Assembly (NCBI GenBank): GCA_946220775.1
Contig: CAMIFC010000052.1
Span: forward strand, 1-8,581
Direction: 5' to 3'
Source of the DNA: an uncultured Corynebacterium sp.
GTDB taxonomy: Bacteria > Actinomycetota > Actinomycetes > Mycobacteriales > Mycobacteriaceae
DNA: 8,581 bases
A model generated the notes under the pieces. The model was given only the letters and a program-made list of their open reading frames with translations. It was not told the DNA's origin and searched no databases. The number at the start of each line of letters is the position of its first letter. Within the stretch, counting starts at the first letter, position 1. Of this stretch, positions 5,913-8,581 are shown piece by piece. The translations under genes and the position numbers were made by a program.

Positions 5913-6061
5913 GGCTCTCACCGTAGACGCACAACTGATAACTGGGTAGTCCCCGGCGCGGCGGCTGCGTGCAAGCAACCCCGTCCCAGGCGCGCGTAGA
6001 GTGGTGGAAGCTTAACGTAGGCTTAACCCGCGCGTCGGCGATATCCGTTCGAAAGGACCTT
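5913..6061. promoter_or_regulatory. Divergent moaD/moaC promoter region
   Basis: 149 nt without a gene. For moaC, TAGAGT (5997-6002) is a possible -10 with no good -35. It is followed by two direct GCTTAAC heptamers exactly 11 bp apart (6010-6016 and 6021-6027), a spacing close to one helical turn, which suggests a regulator site in the leader. The ribosome site AAAGGA (6052-6057) lies 4 nt before the GTG. No clear moaD promoter was recognised on the minus strand, and I see no Moco-riboswitch-like fold. Confidence 0.4.
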
Positions 6062-6607
6062 GTGACCACCTCTCCCAACGACTCTGGCACGGCACCCGAC
6101 CAGGCCGAGCCAACCAACCAGGCCTCCCCGCACCTCACCCACGTGCGCGCCGACGGCTCCGCACACATGGTGGACGTCACCGGCAAATCCGAGACCTCCC
6201 GCACCGCCGTCGCGACCGGCAGTGTCCACACTCGCGCTGACGTGATTGACATGATCTTCGACGCGAACCTGCCGAAGGGTGATGCCCTGCCCGTGGCGCG
6301 CGTGGCCGGCATCATGGGCGCGAAGAAGACTCCGGAGATCATTCCGCTGTGTCACCCGCTGCCGCTCGGCAAGATCACCGTGGATTTCGAACGCCATACT
6401 GATGGCGATCGTGGTGAGGTGCGCATTGTGGCGTCCGTAAAAACGCGGGGTGTGACGGGCGTGGAGATGGAGGCGCTGACGTCCGTGACGACCGCTGCGC
6501 TGACGGTGTACGACATGATCAAGGCTGTGGATAAACATGCCGTGATCAGCGATGTTCGTGTGCTTGCGAAGTCTGGTGGCAAGTCCGGAGATTGGATCGT
6601 GAAGTAA
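6062..6607 (+). CDS. moaC: Cyclic pyranopterin monophosphate synthase MoaC
   Basis: MoaC rearranges 3',8-cyclo-H2GTP, the MoaA product, to cyclic pyranopterin monophosphate. Conserved blocks are HMVDVTGK (35-42), PKGDALPVARVAGI with the catalytic Lys72, IPLCHPLPL near 94-102, GVEMEALT (133-140), YDMIKAVDK (150-158) with the catalytic Asp151, and AKSGGKSGDW near the end. A 23-residue low-complexity Ser/Pro/Ala extension precedes the usual LTHV start, giving 181 residues versus about 160 in E. coli. I chose GTG 6062 because AAAGGA lies just upstream; the frame extends further up to 5969, but without such a site. The stop codon abuts the ATG of the next gene (TAAATG), implying coupled translation. 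Confidence 0.95.
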   Translation: MTTSPNDSGTAPDQAEPTNQASPHLTHVRADGSAHMVDVTGKSETSRTAVATGSVHTRADVIDMIFDANLPKGDALPVARVAGIMGAKKTPEIIPLCHPLPLGKITVDFERHTDGDRGEVRIVASVKTRGVTGVEMEALTSVTTAALTVYDMIKAVDKHAVISDVRVLAKSGGKSGDWIVK

Positions 6608-7768
6608 ATGACCGACCACTCACCCGAACGCGACAACGCCCCCACCCGCGGCGACGCACCCCGCTACACCGGCCTCGTCGTCGTCGCGTCGACCCGCGCG
6701 GCGCAAGGCATCTACGAGGATCGTTCCGGCGCGCTCGCCGTCGATTGGTTACGCTCCCGCGGCATCGACACGCCGCCAGCGAAGATCGTCGCCGATGCAG
6801 ACATGCCCGCATTCCTTTCTTCCCTCTTTTCTTCGGACGCCAGCCGGCCCCACATCATCCTCACCTCCGGAGGTACGGGGGTGTCACCAGATGATCAGAC
6901 CATCGAGGCGCTGCGCCCGCACTTGGATCGAGAGCTGCCCGGCATTGCGGCGGAATTCTTCCGAGTTGGTGCGGTCAAGGTGCCGACCGCGATTCTTTCT
7001 GGCTGTATCGCGGGGCTAGCGGGCCGGAGCTTTGTGATGGCTCTGCCGGGGTCTCGTGGCGGGGTGAAGGATGGCATCGCGGTGTTGGATGGTATGCTTG
7101 ACCACTTGTTGGAGCAGCTCACCGGCGCGGACACGGTTGCCCCGGAAGCACAGCAGGTGCACGGCGCCGGGCACGACACCACCGGTACTGGGCACGACAC
7201 CCATGCCGACCACGGTAGCGACGACTCCGGACACGCCCATGGCGCCCACGCCCACGCCGTGACCGGTGTGCACCCGCACGGCGGGTGCTGCCACCACGAC
7301 CCGTCGATCCCCGACCCACCCCACGTGGCCGCCCAAACCGGCAAGGTCATCCAAACCATGATCACGGAGCAACCGCTTGAGCCCATGCTGGACGCAGCGA
7401 GGTCTGCTACCGTCACCGCCGCGATGGGCGCGGTGGTGACGTTCGAGGGTGTCGTCCGAGATCACGACGGCGGCCAGCTGGTCGACGCGTTGACGTACTC
7501 CTGCCACCCTTCGGCGCCTCATGTGCTGGCGCAAGTTGTGGAGTCCGTCATCGAGGATCACCCCGAAGTGCGCGCCTGGGTCGCACACCGCACTGGCCCA
7601 CTGAAGATTGGTGACATCGCGTTCGTGGTGGTGGCCGCCGCTGCCCACCGCGGTCCCGCGTTTGCCGCCGCCGGAGAGTTGGCCGACCGGGTCAAGGCCG
7701 AAGTGCCGATCTGGAAGGAGCAGGCTTTGGCGGATGGTGGAGTCGATTGGGTGGGGCTCCATGGCTAA
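6608..7768 (+). CDS. moaB/moaE: Bifunctional MoaB/MogA-MoaE fusion protein
   Basis: Two Moco enzymes are joined in one 386-residue chain. Residues 20-172 are a MoaB/MogA-type molybdopterin adenylyltransferase: GLVVVASTR, the hallmark TSGGTGVSPDD (86-96), the AEFFR helix (115-119) and ALPGSRGGVKDG (145-156). Residues 250-386 are MoaE, the large subunit of molybdopterin synthase: GAVVTFEGVVRDHDGG (274-289), HRTGPLKIGD (327-336), AAHRGPAF (346-352), and PIWKEQ with the catalytic-type Lys370. The linker (about 173-249) is very rich in His: 14 His and a Cys pair between 185 and 239, suggesting metal binding. Similar fusions are annotated in corynebacteria, from memory. It would couple molybdopterin formation to its adenylation, and MoaE must pair with MoaD encoded on the other strand. 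The start ATG directly follows the moaC stop; the end overlaps moeB by 8 nt. Confidence 0.92.
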   Translation: MTDHSPERDNAPTRGDAPRYTGLVVVASTRAAQGIYEDRSGALAVDWLRSRGIDTPPAKIVADADMPAFLSSLFSSDASRPHIILTSGGTGVSPDDQTIEALRPHLDRELPGIAAEFFRVGAVKVPTAILSGCIAGLAGRSFVMALPGSRGGVKDGIAVLDGMLDHLLEQLTGADTVAPEAQQVHGAGHDTTGTGHDTHADHGSDDSGHAHGAHAHAVTGVHPHGGCCHHDPSIPDPPHVAAQTGKVIQTMITEQPLEPMLDAARSATVTAAMGAVVTFEGVVRDHDGGQLVDALTYSCHPSAPHVLAQVVESVIEDHPEVRAWVAHRTGPLKIGDIAFVVVAAAAHRGPAFAAAGELADRVKAEVPIWKEQALADGGVDWVGLHG

Positions 7769-8581
7769 CGAGCAGCCCCCGCAACCCTCCAACCCGGCCA
7801 CCCCGAACCCCATCGAACTCACCCCGCAGGAAGTCTCGCGCTACCGCCGCCAGCTCATCCTCGATGGCTTCGGCCCTGCTGGCCAGCAGAAGCTCGCCGA
7901 GTCTCATGTCGCAGTGCTGGGCGCGGGCGGCCTTGGTTCGCCGGCGATTTTGTACTTGGGCGCGGTTGGCGTCCGAAAAATAACGATCATTGACGACGAC
8001 CACGTCGATGTGTCCAACCTGCACCGGCAAGTGATTCACCCGACGGCGCAGCTGGGGCGGTCGAAGGCGCAGTCGGCGGCGGCTGAGGTGGTGGCGCGCA
8101 ATCCGCACGTCGAGGTCGAGGCCGTTGAGGAGCGCCTGACCAGTGACAATGCCCTGCGAATCCTGCAGGACGCCGACCTTGTGCTCGACGGCACCGACAA
8201 TTTCGCGACGCGCCATCTGGCCTCAGCGGCATGCGCGCGGCTCGGGATTCCGCATGTCTGGGCATCCATCTTGGACTTCGATGCACAACTGTCCGTGTTC
8301 GATGCGACGCACGGGCCGGTCTACGAGGACGTCTACCGCACTCCCCCGCCAGCCGGTTCCGTGCCGAGTTGCGCGGAAGGTGGTGTGCTCGGCCCGCTCG
8401 TGGGCGTCGCCGGGTCGACGATGGCGATGGAGGCCGTGAAACTGCTCACCGGAATCGGCACACCACTGATCGGCCGCCTCGGGTACTACAGCGGCCTCGA
8501 TGGCACGTGGGAGTACGTCCCGCTCGTCGGTTCCCCCACCGTCCGCGAGGAACTACTCGCCCGCGCCGGGGAACTCACCGC
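7761..8581 (+). CDS. moeB: Molybdopterin-synthase adenylyltransferase MoeB (ThiF family), 3' end outside window
   Basis: MoeB activates the MoaD C-terminus with ATP. The 273 visible residues show RYRRQLIL (27-34), the Rossmann motif GAGGLGS (54-60), IDDDHVDVSNLHRQ (77-90), DGTDNF (143-148) and PSCAEGGVLGP (202-212) with the conserved Cys204. The first about 18 residues are a Pro/Asn-rich tail not usual for the family. Where E. coli MoeB has the first zinc-binding CxxC (around CYRCLFPEPP), this reads PVYEDVYRTPP, so that zinc half-site is absent. ATG 7761 overlaps the previous stop (ATGGCTAA), with GGTGGGG just upstream. No stop occurs before the window ends; a C-terminal rhodanese domain, as in MoeZ-type proteins, could follow and cannot be judged here. 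Confidence 0.9.
   Translation, partial: MANEQPPQPSNPATPNPIELTPQEVSRYRRQLILDGFGPAGQQKLAESHVAVLGAGGLGSPAILYLGAVGVRKITIIDDDHVDVSNLHRQVIHPTAQLGRSKAQSAAAEVVARNPHVEVEAVEERLTSDNALRILQDADLVLDGTDNFATRHLASAACARLGIPHVWASILDFDAQLSVFDATHGPVYEDVYRTPPPAGSVPSCAEGGVLGPLVGVAGSTMAMEAVKLLTGIGTPLIGRLGYYSGLDGTWEYVPLVGSPTVREELLARAGELT

Noticed and set aside
5913..5978. 22-residue N-terminal extension of MoaD
   Set aside because: It lies in the divergent promoter region and has no family similarity; MoaD begins naturally at ATG 5912.
5913..6061. Moco riboswitch before moaC
   Set aside because: No recognisable multi-helix aptamer core was seen, and the leader after the putative -10 is only about 55 nt.
6525..6533. 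Exact DnaA box on the minus strand inside moaC
   Set aside because: It is a single 9-mer within codons for the conserved Val-Asp-Lys of MoaC, so it is best explained by coding sequence.

Overview
The window looks like the chromosome of a high-GC actinobacterium, most likely Corynebacterium or a close relative. The protein sequences, the GC-rich codon use, the GTG starts and the type of accessory protein at the left end all point that way. No rRNA, tRNA, CRISPR array or recognisable insertion sequence was found. Species-level identification is not possible from this sequence alone.

Layout. (1) Bases 1-1712 are an accessory region, clearly richer in A+T than the rest. It holds one actinobacterial AbiEi-like/DUF559-type protein (winged-helix-like N-terminus, PD-(D/E)XK-like C-terminus), split by a frameshift into 395-1021 and 1002-1430. 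On each side lies a 71-bp hairpin element (54-124 and 1516-1586). The two elements are inverted copies of each other, and their outermost 27 bp are identical. (2) Bases 1713-8581 are a molybdenum cofactor (Moco) and molybdate-uptake locus: moaA (-), modA-modB (+), mobA (-), moaD (-), moaC (+), a moaB/mogA-moaE fusion (+), and a moeB that runs off the right edge (+).

How the genes work together. ModA binds molybdate and ModB is the membrane permease; the ATPase modC is absent between modB and mobA. MoaA and MoaC make cyclic pyranopterin monophosphate. MoaE and MoaD form molybdopterin synthase, and MoeB adenylates the MoaD C-terminal Gly-Gly. The MoaB/MogA domain adenylates molybdopterin, and MobA would attach GMP to give the dinucleotide cofactor. 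The probable transcription units are moaA alone; modA-modB with an 8-nt overlap; moaD-mobA with a 2-nt gap; and moaC-moaB/E-moeB, where each gene abuts or overlaps the next. moaA/modA and moaD/moaC are divergent pairs. modB/mobA are convergent, with a 20-bp-stem hairpin between them.

Two things stand out. The first is the hairpin-bounded 1533-bp unit around the broken nuclease-like gene, which could be an undescribed small mobile or defence-type cassette. The second is how many of the Moco genes carry tandem-repeat or low-complexity insertions: MoaA, ModA, the end of modB, MobA, and the His-rich linker of the MoaB-MoaE fusion.
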